Below are positions 34,025 through 44,749 of a stretch of 64,000 bases of DNA, one piece after another. The stretch lies in NCBI RefSeq assembly GCF_002104995.1, contig NW_024468252.1, positions 372,001 through 436,000 of the forward strand, read 5' to 3'. Made by a program: the position numbers and the translations under genes. This DNA is from Linderina pennispora (Eukaryota; Kickxellomycota; Kickxellomycetes; Kickxellales; Kickxellaceae). Under the pieces are notes generated by a model, which searched no databases, was not told the origin of the DNA, and saw only the letters and a list, made by a program, of their open reading frames with translations. Every line of letters starts with the position of its first letter. The first letter of the stretch is position 1.

Positions 34025-36587
34025 ATGTTCGAAAAGTCGCTGACGGACCTGATTCAGGGCCTGCGAGCGAACAAGCGCAACGAGTCCGAGTACATCAGCA
34101 AGTCGCTAGAGGAAATCCAGAATGAGGTGCAGCTGAGCGACATGCACTACAAGAGCGCAGCAATCGACAAGCTCAACTACCTGCACATGCTTGGGTATGA
34201 CATGAATTGGGCAAACTTCAACGTGGTCGAGGTAATGTCGTCAGCCAAGTTTAGCGAGAAGCGCGCCGGGTACCTGGCGGCCTCGCAGTCGTTCAACCAG
34301 GACACGGACGTTCTGATGCTTGCGACCAACCTGATCCGCAAGGACCTGGCATCGACGAATTTCATGGAGGTCAGCGTGGCACTAGATGGGCTGGCGCAGA
34401 TAGCCACGGCGGAGCTGGCCATGGACCTGTTTGACGACGTGCTGGCAATCCTGGGCCACTCACGACCGTATATCCGGAAGAAGGCGATAGCGTGCTTGTA
34501 TAAGATGACGCTGAAGCACCCGGAGGGCCTGCATGACTTTGTGCCACAGCTCAAGGAGCGACTAGACGACCCGGACCCGTCGGTGGTGTCATCAGCGGTC
34601 AGCGTAATCTGCGAGCTAGCGCACACGAATCCGCGCAACTACCTACCGCTGGCGCCCAAGCTGTACCACCTGCTGAACTCGTCGAACAACAACTGGATGC
34701 TGATCAAGATTGTGAAGCTGTTTGCGTCGTTGACGCCGATTGAGCCGCGGCTGGCAAAGAAGCTGCATGGCCCGTTGAGCAGCTTGATATGCACAACCAC
34801 AGCGATGTCGCTACTGTACGAGTGCATTAATACGGCGGTGGTCGGCGACATTATCAGCGTGCCACTGCCCGTGACCGACAGCATTGGAAGAGAAATTGAC
34901 TTTGCCGAGCTGTGCGCGCACAAGCTGGAGGTGTTTTATGACTCGTCTGACCACAACCTGCGGTACGTCGGGTTGGTGACGCTGGCGGAGCTGCAGGTGC
35001 GGCGGCCAGACCTGGTTGTTAACCAATACGAGACGATCTTGCGCTGCCTGGACGACCCAGACATGGGGATCCGTATGCGGGCGTTGCAGGTGATATCGGG
35101 GATGGCGACGCGCAGGAACCTGTCGCAGATTGTCAAGCGGCTAATGTCGCAGCTCATTCTGTCAAACACAATCGCTCTGAAACCCGGCAACACCGAGGGT
35201 GGGCCAGACGAAGACGAGCTTGAGAGCACGCCGCTGATTGACCCCTCAGGGGTCAGTCTTGTCAGTGCCAAGGGCTCGTTTACAACGCCCAAGAAGGCTG
35301 CCAGCAGCTCCGAGCCCAATGCAGCGGACAACCCTGAATACCGGCTGGCAGCTGTCGAAGCCATTATTGATATGTGCAGCCGGCAGTCGTACGCAAACAT
35401 GACCAATTTTGAGTGGTACGTGGCGGTGCTGGTCGATTTGGTATATATTGCCGGCGTCGATGTCGGGCAGCTGCTGAGCCAGCGGATCCTGGATGTGACG
35501 GTGCGTGTGCGCCAGGTACGCGAATACAGCGTGCGGATGATGCGACAGCTGCTGTCGGATGTGCGGCTGACTGACTTTGTGTCTGGAGAAAGCCCACATG
35601 CGGCAGTGCTGAGCACAGCGGCATATATTCTGGGCGAGTATTGCACTCTGGTGCCCGCCAGCTGCGATGATATTGGGCTGCTGCTGTTTCCGTGCCTTCG
35701 CCAGCTCACCAGCGACCAGCAGGCGGCGTTTGTGCTGGCGGCTATGAAGGTGTACACAAACTGGCTGCAGGATGTTTCTGGATACTGGAACGACGAGGTT
35801 TGGGAGCTGGTGCGATCGACCAACACAACCACCATGGACTCGATCACGTCGCTTTTCTTGGGGCAAGAGGGTGATGACCTGGACGTGGTTGTGGCAGAGC
35901 TTCCGCTGCAGGTGGAAGGACTGCTAAGGAGTTTCATTGAGATCACCAAGGCGGTGTCTGTAGCTACATCCAATATGAGCGCCAGCGAGCCTCCGGTATG
36001 CCGCGAGCTGCATTCGCTGTTCACCATGTACGAGCTCAACCCCGTGTCGGCAGCCGCCCAGGGCAAGGTTCCTGTGCCTGATGGTCTGGACCTCGACTCG
36101 TGGATCGGCGACGAAATCCCTGACACTTCGCTCAGAGTGCTCCCGCCGCCGCCACCACCGCGCCAGACCCGCGCTCCAGCACAGAGAAACTATGCGTCCA
36201 AGGATCACAAGGCGAACCGCAAGGACCAGCCGTTCTATCCTGGAAGATGCTGCCGACCGGCCACGTAGCCTGGGCATGCTGCCTGATGTCGACAGTATCC
36301 CCGTTATGCAGCTCGACCTGGGGGATCTCGCCACCGCAAGGCCCAAACCACGCAAGAGCGACAAGCCGAAAAAGAAAAAGAAGAGCAAGTCTAGCAAGCG
36401 GCACAAGAAGCCGACGCCTGAGCCATCGCCACCTATGGTCCCTGTGGATATTGTTGGAGATGAGGACATGCCAGACATCCCCACAAAGCCGCTAAACGAC
36501 ACACCGGCGCAGCAGCCAGGATCTATTTCTGGTGACACTGACAACGCCGGTGCCGAGCAGCCTGCATCGCCACCCCAACAACATTAG
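34025..36587 (+). CDS. APL5: AP-3 adaptor complex subunit delta
   Basis: The start at 34025 gives MFEKSLTDLIQGLRANKR, the usual beginning of the delta adaptin trunk; an upstream in-frame ATG at 33953 is possible. HEAT-type trunk landmarks include LHMLGYDMNWANFNVVEVMSS (in pieces here), YLAASQSF, NWMLIKIVKLFASLTP and LRYVGLVTLAEL. Near the C-terminus come QPFY and VDSIPVMQLDL, followed by a Lys-rich tail, as in animal AP3D1. AP-3 sorts cargo from Golgi or endosomes to the vacuole. The frame shifts once at about 36239: dropping one C from a CC pair restores continuity into the tail that ends at 36587. No ear domain is seen. Confidence 0.9.
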
Positions 36588-37111
36588 CCAAAGATATAGA
36601 GAGGACGCATGGCGCCCGGGCTGCCAGCATCGGCACATACCAGGTAGCCATTGTATCCTGGCCTGCTTCTGTCGGGGGGATTTGTTGCGGTTTTGAATAA
36701 ATGTGGTTTTATGAGCTGCTGCTTGCTGCTGCGCCTGCTTGTTTAGCATCGACTATAGGCCAATATAGCGTTTTGTATTGACGCCATTTCTCGGAACAAG
36801 ACAAGCCTGAATAATGGCTCTATTTTTTTTTGTCACCAACCTTGATGGGTGATCGGAACTGTGAACTCCTGCTGCTTGCTTAAAAATGCAGCAGACCCCA
36901 GGCTGGGCTGCCGTGTATGAACCCGCACTACTTTTTTTACTCGAACGCTTTCACGCTTGTTTACATTCTCGCTGCACCCATACAACTGGTAGATCGGCAA
37001 AAAGAATGGCGGTTGGACTCAAACTCAGCCCGCGGTCGCGCAGGTCTTCTTCGTCTGGCCGGCTTTTCTCCCACCGCACGACTTTCCAAGCACCATATCG
37101 TACATTCCAGC
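36588..37111. other. Spacer after AP-3 delta
   Basis: Contains an AATAAA signal near 36699, a plausible poly(A) site for AP-3 delta, then AT/GC-mixed DNA up to the TACC-like gene. I see no recognisable gene. Confidence 0.4.
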
Positions 37112-39121
37112 ATGCAGGACGGCGTCGACGAGCTCCAAGGCTATCTCCAGCACGAGATTGAGCTGAACGCACAGCACAACGACCCGACCTCATCCTGGTT
37201 CTGAGCAGTACCGGACGGAGCCGCCGCGGCGACGCGAGTCGATGGGCCTCAGCATGTACAATAACGTGGTGCGGCCTGTGGGGTTGTTCTCGGCGAGCAA
37301 CAGGAAAAGCAACGACTTTAGCTCTCTGCACTCTAGTGGTGAACACGAAGCATTTCCCGCAACCCTCCCATTTCACCTTCTCTCTTCCCCACCCCTACCA
37401 ACCGCCTTGGCACACACCTCAATGGAAGAGGCAAATTTACGACGCAGCGGGGAATTCAGCGACCTCATGGCGCAGTCGCCGCCCGCACTTCTGCCAGCCA
37501 GCCCGCCAAATGACCAGGAGCTTAGCCCAAAGGCTAATTCAGTAAAGCGCACAAGAGCAGATATTGCGACGCCCAGGAGACCTGGCAGCGACGAGGCCAG
37601 ACGCCAGGAGGAGATGGAGTATATTGAGACACCTGCGCGGGCACCGCCGGCAATGAAGCGGTTTCTGCGGTCAGAGTCGCCGACGCGTGTGAGTCCGCGA
37701 CAGCCGCTGAGCCTGATCTTCAGCCAGGAGGACGCGTCAGATCCCGATGCCCGAGTCGCTGTGCCGAGACGATACGCCGCCGCCGCCGAAGCTGTCGTTT
37801 GGCGAAGAGGCCGAGTCTGTATTTGAGGTGACACAGCGGGTCGATTCAATGCAGGTTGCAGCACGCGAGTCTGCACATCAAAATGGCTATGAGACTGTCG
37901 ATGCAAAGCTGGTTGGCATTGCTAAACCCGAGGTTGAACAGGCAGCGTTTGAGCGGTCAACAGAACCGGACGCCATGGCAGGCGAGCACCAGGACTCGCA
38001 TATGGAGGAGTTTGTGCACAGCGCATCTCTGCCTGCCGGGGAGGCTGACGAGTCAACCCACCCAGCGCCCACAGGAGCTGTCAGGCTGTCAGACAGCGAA
38101 AAGGCTCAGGTTTCACACGCAGAAACAGTCACGACCAAGATACTGTCGGATGCTGAGCTCATGACTGCTGCATCGATGCCGCTCCCAGACACACCGCAAA
38201 CACAGGCACTGTCACCAGGCAGAACGTCGGGCGAGTTCCAGGGACAGGCCAACGGCCATGGATACGCCCATGTCGGCCTCAAAACAGCCAGAGTCCAGTG
38301 CTGAGGACGTGCGCAGAGAGTATGAGGAGAAGATCCAGCGCCAGACGGAGCTGCGTGAGATGCTCTTGCAGGCGCTGAAAGACGACTATGCGGGTAACAT
38401 GGAGAAGCAGGAGAAGAAGGCCGAGGCAGCGCTGCGGGCAGCTGAGAGCAGCTTTCCATGAGCAGATGGCAGCCAAGGAGCGCGAGTTCGAAGCACAACT
38501 GGCTGAGGAACAAGCAAGGTTTGCTGAGGAGATGCGGCAGCAGCGCGAGCAGGCATCTGCCGACGCTGGTGAGCTGATCGCAGCAGATCAACGAGCTTGT
38601 GAGTGAGAGAGACGAGCTGCAGGCGATGTTGGACGAGTACGCATCGACGTCAGCAAAGCTGCTGGAGCAAAAAGAAGCCGAGAGCAACGGACTCAGCCGC
38701 GAGCTAGGCAAGCTGACGCTCGAGCGAAACCGGCTGCAGGAGAGCCTGGACGAGGCTACAGCACGAGCCGATGCCCTAAGCGCCGAGCGAGATGAGACAC
38801 AGAAGCGGGTTGACACGGTGATGGCCGAGAATCTGCGGCTCGAGGAGCTCAACACGAATCTGCGCAACGACGTGGTGGTGGCCGAGGAGCGCAGCACCAA
38901 GTTCCGCGAGTATGCCGAGGACACATTGGGCAAGGCGAACAACGAGCTTGGCCAGCATCTACGACGAGCTGGTTCTGACACAGCAGGACTTGAAGACGGC
39001 GCGCGCGCAGTTGGCCAAGTCCGACGCCAGGTCGCGATCGCAATCGATCCAGCTCGAGTCGACCAAGCGCCAGAACGCAGAGCTGCTGGAGCTGCTGGAC
39101 AAGGTACAAGGCCCCTTCTGA
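37112..39121 (+). CDS. TACC-like coiled-coil protein (frames interrupted)
   Basis: A chain of open segments forms one reading if a single surplus base is skipped at each of six points (about 37203, 37745, 38270, 38455, 38580 and 38950); every step is in the same direction. The N-terminal half is disordered (Pro/Ser/Glu-rich). From about 38300 to 39110 the protein is continuous coiled coil. The end (FREYAEDTLGKANNELASIY, then LTQQDLKTARAQLAKSDARS) resembles the TACC domain of Alp7/TACC proteins, which recruit XMAP215-type polymerases to spindle poles. This is judged from pattern alone, and a generic coiled-coil protein is possible. The exact start is uncertain; I used the ATG at 37112. Confidence 0.5.
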
Positions 39122-39492
39122 GTACTACACTGCCTAAAAATAAACGATTATTAGCCGTTCTCTGTCGGCCTCTTCGCCAAGAGCCAGTGTGGAAAGGAGG
39201 CGGCATGGGGTGCGGTTGGGTGTCTCACTGCACATGCAGGAGCCTATTTTTGACAGTGACAATCATGTACATCAAGCAAGCAAGATGCCATCATTGAACA
39301 CCCTTGCCAGCGTCCTTCAGACCGCACGCCATCGACCAAGAATAGATTTTGGAGAAAAGTTGCATTCGTTGCTGTCAACGCAAACGAGAAGAAACAGCCA
39401 AAAACGATGATTAGAATAAGAGTTTACCGAGAAGGGGGTGTGGAGAGACGGACTGAAGCCGAGAAACCTTGCGCCGGGCAAAAAGAAGCAAT

Positions 39493-39872
39493 TTAGAACA
39501 TGGCGACACCAGGCCATGGCCACAACCGCCAGCATCGAGCCAGCAATCTGCGAGGCGCCGTTCGAGCTCGAGTGACCCTTGGACGACGAGTGCCCGGACG
39601 CGCTCTCGACATCATCCTCCAGGCCACCCAGATCATCAGATGCGGTCTGGTGGTGGGCAGCTACGCTCTCGCTGTGCAGGGCGGCAGCCTGCGATGCGCG
39701 GTTCGCGTCGACGTGGGCCGCGGCCGCAGCGTTGATTTCAGCCTGGGCAGCGCTCAGCGAGGCCAGAGCAGCGGCCTGCTGTGGGTTCAGGGTCGCCGAG
39801 GGGATGGCAACAGCGCTGTCAGCGGCGACAGCAGGCAGTGGCGAGGGCAGCGATGGCGATGAGCGAGTTCAT
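39493..39872 (-). CDS. Small secreted protein with GPI-anchor-type tail (frames interrupted)
   Basis: The ATG at 39872 opens a signal peptide (MNSLIAIAALATA). After it come Ala-rich helical sequence with many Gln, Asn and His, an acidic stretch (GLEDDVES), a Ser/Gly/His-rich linker, and a final hydrophobic tail (QIAGSMLAVVAMAGVAMF) right before the stop at 39495-39493, as in GPI-anchored wall proteins. This reading needs one surplus base to be dropped at about 39834 and one at about 39512, both in C/G pairs. Without that the frame stops after 17 codons. About 125 residues. A TATA-like TTTTATAC lies upstream, near 39930. Family unknown; a cell-wall or surface role is inferred. Confidence 0.55.
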
Positions 39873-41078
39873 TGTTTTGGCGAGATTTGTAATGTTTCTT
39901 GAGGAAGAAGGTGTTTTGCGGTCGTATTTTATACGTGGAGGGGGTATGCGAAGAGTCGTGCTTGCTACGCTTTGGGGAATAGGGGAAGGGAGGAAAGAAG
40001 GAAAGGGGAGGTGAAAGAAGGGAAATTTTTGTGCAGGATGCCTGGCGCGCTCACTGGCAAGGCGTTCTTTAAGTAAAAAATATCTGCGTGTCCAAAAATA
40101 ACAGCTCTTGAGCGCTCAAGTTCCTGTTCCATTGCGCCACTAGTGGTCTTTTTTCAGCCGCCCAAGTATTGTCCTGGAATCACCATACACGGAAACACCC
40201 ATTCACGAATCTGCACAATGTGCGCTGGCTGTAAATGACACTGCGAGATGTTTGTTATTCTTTCGACCAGCTCAAAATATATGCTACTGTCCAGGGGTCC
40301 ATTTGAGTGCTTAGGAAGTAGAAGACATGCGTCCCTGGTTTCCAGATTGTGCAAAATGTGCAAGAGGATGTGCTTGGCTAGAAAGGATGGCTCGGCCTGT
40401 GAGATCCCTCCGCTGCGGGCACCCATAGCATATATGGACAGGCATCATATATGCACGCTGCATCACATCTGTGCAGCACAAAATAATGCAGCTTGTTTAC
40501 GGGTTGTTATATATAATTAAACGTCGGAACCCATTTAGTGGTGGAATTGTGCCGGCTGCGATTCTGTTGTTGTCGAACACCGCCGTGGAAATTCCTGAGG
40601 GAGGGAAACAAAAGAATGACAGGATGCACTTGTTCCGCATCCCTACACCGGCAGTGCCCTTGTGGCTGTGCTGCTAGCTTAATCCCCGTCCGGGATATGT
40701 CTGATTCAACACATGTGCGATTAGCTAAGGGCCGTGCTGGTGGTAGCAGCCGACCGGGGAGCCTTGGCAGCTGCACAGCAAGAGCGCGATACCCGTCCAC
40801 AAATGCAGGCAGTACCGGCAACGAGGATCCATTTCTTGATTCAAAGCTCGCCTTTCTCAGATTGCGCACACTAAAAATAAGTGTGTTGAGCGAACCGCCT
40901 ATTGTTAGCCCTTCGTGATTTTCTTTCTTTTCCACCAGGCACTCGGCTTTCCTGCTTTGTTTAGTATTGTACATTTTGCCAATTTACTCTTCCTTAATTC
41001 AGTACGTACCAGCCTGCGTGTTTGTATATAATCACACGCTCAACGCCACTGCCATACCACAGCGATAGCGGCGGCGAT
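39873..41078. other. Intergenic region between GPI-type protein and RING gene
   Basis: About 1.2 kb. It holds the promoter of the small secreted protein and of the RING gene. Short open frames on both strands have no recognisable domain. Confidence 0.45.
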
Positions 41079-43886
41079 ATGGCCAGCGAGTACTGGAGTG
41101 AAGGCAGCGACCGGACAGCCTGAGTCAGGCGCCGAGGCTGCGGATACTACTACGTCTGATGAGTCCAGTGATAAATCCAGCATATACAACATGGGCAGAT
41201 GGTCAGCAGGCTTGCGCAATGCAAGGGGTGGAGAGACAGACTGGGACTCGGCGCAGGGGTCACAGGATTCGGCGGTGTCAGTTCCACGACGTGTGCGCCA
41301 TCTACGTGGCGTATGGAACCGGCTGGACGATACTCTGGCAGAAAAGCCCGACATTTGTGCCGCCACTATGGCATGCAGAAGATTCGGAAGAGACGCAGGT
41401 CAGGTGGGAGCACGGCTCTCCGCGACGATGTGTTTGTTGGATTTGCAGGCGCAGATGACAGCAGCGCACACAATGCAGAGACATTGCATGATGTGCGTGG
41501 CGGCGACGCTGACGAGCAATATGCTCCAGCATGGGCTCCCCGTTCTCGGCAGCAGCAGCAGATGACATCCGAGAATGGAGTGGGTGCAGATAACCAGGAG
41601 GGCCTGGAATCGGGAGAGGACGGCGGGAGACCACTCGGCGGATTTGCTAGCGGATTTGCTAAATGGGCTGGCAATTGAGCCGCCCAGGACTGTCACCGAC
41701 CCACCGATGCTGCGCACGTCAACGCCGCTTGGGTGGTACGACGGGGATCTGGGCATTGGGGAAGACTTGTCGGTAGTGGACGCTGATGCTGTGCCAGGCA
41801 TTGATACACCACATAGTGAGATAGCAGCCATGCCGCTGCCTCGGGAAATCTCTGACTGCCACTCAAACAAGACACATTATCAGCCCTGCAAGAACAGCTT
41901 TACCAGCCAGCCAGCAGCAGCAGCAGCAGCAGCGACCCTGTGTGCAATACGCCTGCTGTAACGCGCACCACGAGCACAAGCGACGCCACGGTTGCAGCAT
42001 TGAAAGAGCGTGTCAATGCTCTGGAGGCCGAGGTGCTGGTGCGCGACAGCGAGATTGTGGAGACCAACGAGAGACTGAAGCACCTCGAAACGTTTCTCCA
42101 GTGTGCCATATGCATGGAGACCTTCACACGACCCCACACGCTTGCATGTGGCCACGTGTTTTGCCAGACGTGCCTGGCTCCGTGGCTTGAGCACCACAAG
42201 AACTGCCCGACATGCCGAGCACCAGTCGGGGACCGCCCTGCTGTTGCATTCGCTGTGCAGGATATCGTTGATGCTCTCAATATTGGCAGCAAGTCCAAAG
42301 CGCCTGGAGATGCCTGTGTGGATGGTGGCTTGTCGGCTGATCCCTGGTCGGAAATGTTCCCGCGAGACTTCCCCAGCTTCCTGGGCAAATTTGTCCGATG
42401 CAGTGGGTGCTCGTCATGGGTTCTCGAAACCAGCGAGTGCCGATTTTGCTCGCTTAGAGAGCCGGTAATGGTATCGTTCTATGACCGGTTTATGCGGCCC
42501 AGTGGAGTAAGTCCCCGCCGCTTTAGTGACCGAGCGCAGGCTAGAGGACGGAAGTCGCTTAAGCAGAAACGATGCCACTGACATGCCACAAGCGCAAGAT
42601 TACACCGAGCGCACTCATCGGTTGCGGGACATGGTTGATCGGCTGCGCACCGCGCATACAGGCCGTTCGGATGACCATGGCTTCTGCAAACGGAGCTGAG
42701 CAAGGGATGCCGCTGGCACAGACAACACGGCCTGGAGCACGGACATTGAGAAGACGCCGGATGTCGCTGTCGGCATCTCCACCCGAGTCACTGTTTGGTT
42801 CACCTGGATTCCCCTAGCGCGGCTCGGACCCGCAGTTCCGCCTGTCCGCTGGATTGACCCTAACGAGACCAGTCAGTCCAGCACTGGCTGGCAACGCCGT
42901 GGGGCTGACCAAGCGACTGTGCGTAGCCCTACCAGCTACCAGTGGCACAACCCATTTGGGAACCCGGACCACGAACCGAAACTGGGGCAACAGAACGCGA
43001 GAACCCAGTAGACTGCTGACTAGTCCCATTGTTACTAACAGCTCGAGTAGTGCAAACATCGATCATCCCCATGGGGACAGTATTGTGGCAGAGCTGCGTC
43101 GGATGCGCCAGCTACGCTTCGATCATAGGCAGCGCTTGGCTAGATCGGCCAATGCGACTGCTTCGGCACCCGGCTCAGCAGCGCGGAATCCGATTCGCAT
43201 CAGCCATATATTCGGCCATGGCCGGGATGCCGTTGGGCTTCGGAATATCAACACCGAGCGGCGAGCAGAGATACAGCCAACAGTAAGCAGCCCGTCGCTC
43301 CAGGTAGCCAGTAGCAATCGCCCACGGGCCATCCAGTCGCCGGCCAGGCCATTGCTCCGCTGACGCCAGCTGGCGACACCTTCGCACAGTGCGCTCGAGC
43401 AAGTAGATAGCGCGGACAGTCTTCTTGCTGCCTCTATCCCAGATGCCTGACGATGCTTACGGACACCAGACGCAGCCAGCATATTCCATCCATACCGAGC
43501 AGCCTGCTGATAATTCACCCAGCGACTCTGAGCCGAATGAGCGTGTGTCAAGTATTCTTGATGACATCATGACAGCACACAGGCCGCCCGAGTCCATGGA
43601 TAGCATAGATTACAGCTACATCTACATGCGGCTGCGGTCGATCCGAGATCTGACGGAGAGGGCACGGCTTGAGGCTGAACAGCGGCGACAGCAGGAGCAA
43701 GATCAGCAGGCGGCAGTGACTGATCAGCCGCCTACGGCCCGGCGGTCGCGAGCTGAGCATGCCAATATTGCGGGAGGTCAGGCTGCAGGCGAGCTGCCCA
43801 GACACCTGCGCCGGCGGGCGACGCTGGAACGCGAATCGGCACAGTCACCAACGCAGCAGCTGTCATTTTCCACCTTTTCGGCATGA
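41079..43886 (+). CDS. RING-finger E3 ubiquitin ligase candidate (frames interrupted)
   Basis: The clearest part (about 41960-42580) has a coiled coil (ALKERVNALEAEVLV) leading into a C3HC4 RING: CAICMETF, CGHVFCQTC, CPTC. About 80 residues later comes a second zinc-type knot, CSGC then CRFC. A RING plus a later CxxC pair recalls yeast Psh1, an E3 for the centromeric histone, but many E3 ligases share a RING and I would not name it. The N-terminal part is acidic and disordered. The C-terminal part is Arg/Ser-rich with a Glu/Gln helix near 43640-43720. The reading changes frame many times. The ATG at 41079 gives a plausible start, and the last open segment ends at 43886. The end of the gene is uncertain and could lie nearer 42581. 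Confidence 0.55.
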
Positions 43887-44749
43887 CGCGCTCACCCAAC
43901 AGCGAGCATCCCGCCTTCCTAGTTGCCCATAACACCACAGTCAAATAAATGCGCTGGACCTGTGTATCATGGCGCCACGTGATTTGTTTTGTTTTCTCCG
44001 TGACGCCAACTAGCACTGAGGCCAGTTTTTTTTTTCTCACCAAATTTCTCTTCCCTTCACACTTCAATTTCCTGCTTTTCAATTTTTGTATTTCAATTCT
44101 GAACGCACCTCTTTGCATTTCCCCCTTATTTCGTGGTCGTTCTAGGTACGGACAGTCTTTTTATTTGCTCAATTCTGTGTGTCCACCAGCTACATAGTTT
44201 ATACACTCCCCGCCTCGCAGTCGGTGGTAAGCTCATTCCTGCTCCTTACTCCGACTACTCTTCTACCCCCCCCGACACTCTGGTTTCGTATTTTCATTGC
44301 CTCTGCAGGCTCCGCTCAACTACTCTGCGCGCCAACGCATTCATTTCACTGGTCATTGTAGCCCAGTATAATTTGTCTCACAGAACATACGCACGACTAT
44401 AACGGTCTTAAGTTCGTGTACAGAGAACAGCAGGCCCAGACAGTGCCTATCACTCGCATAATGTAAGCCCTGTCCTTTAAGCTGATGTCTCTTTCACACT
44501 TGGCATATGCGTGAGCTAAAAGATGTATATGCCCACACTGGTTTTATAGAGCAGCGCGTACACTGTTCCACTAGTTTGTAAAGTGTGAAAAAAAAACCGG
44601 CTCTTCGTGGTAAGTCCCGCCTTCACTTTCATTCCTTTTTGGCTGAACCGAGGCAGGAAGACTGGCCGTGAACTGTGCTCAATATTTTTCAGTGGCCCCA
44701 CATTTGTTTGTTTACTAATATCTTCGCTCGTAATAACGCAGTAGAGCAA
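43887..44749. other. Pyrimidine-rich intergenic region
   Basis: A strongly T/C-rich plus strand at about 44020-44300, typical of a fungal promoter or 5' leader for the Hos4-like gene. I see no recognisable gene. Confidence 0.45.

Noticed and set aside
34936-36126. A 396-codon open frame antisense to AP-3 delta
   Set aside because: Same reason: Ser/Arg-rich shadow of a conserved gene.
37112-39121. Programmed +1 frameshifting as a genetic system
   Set aside because: Contexts at the shift points differ, no shared slippery site is visible, and many unrelated conserved genes are affected. Consensus insertion errors are simpler.
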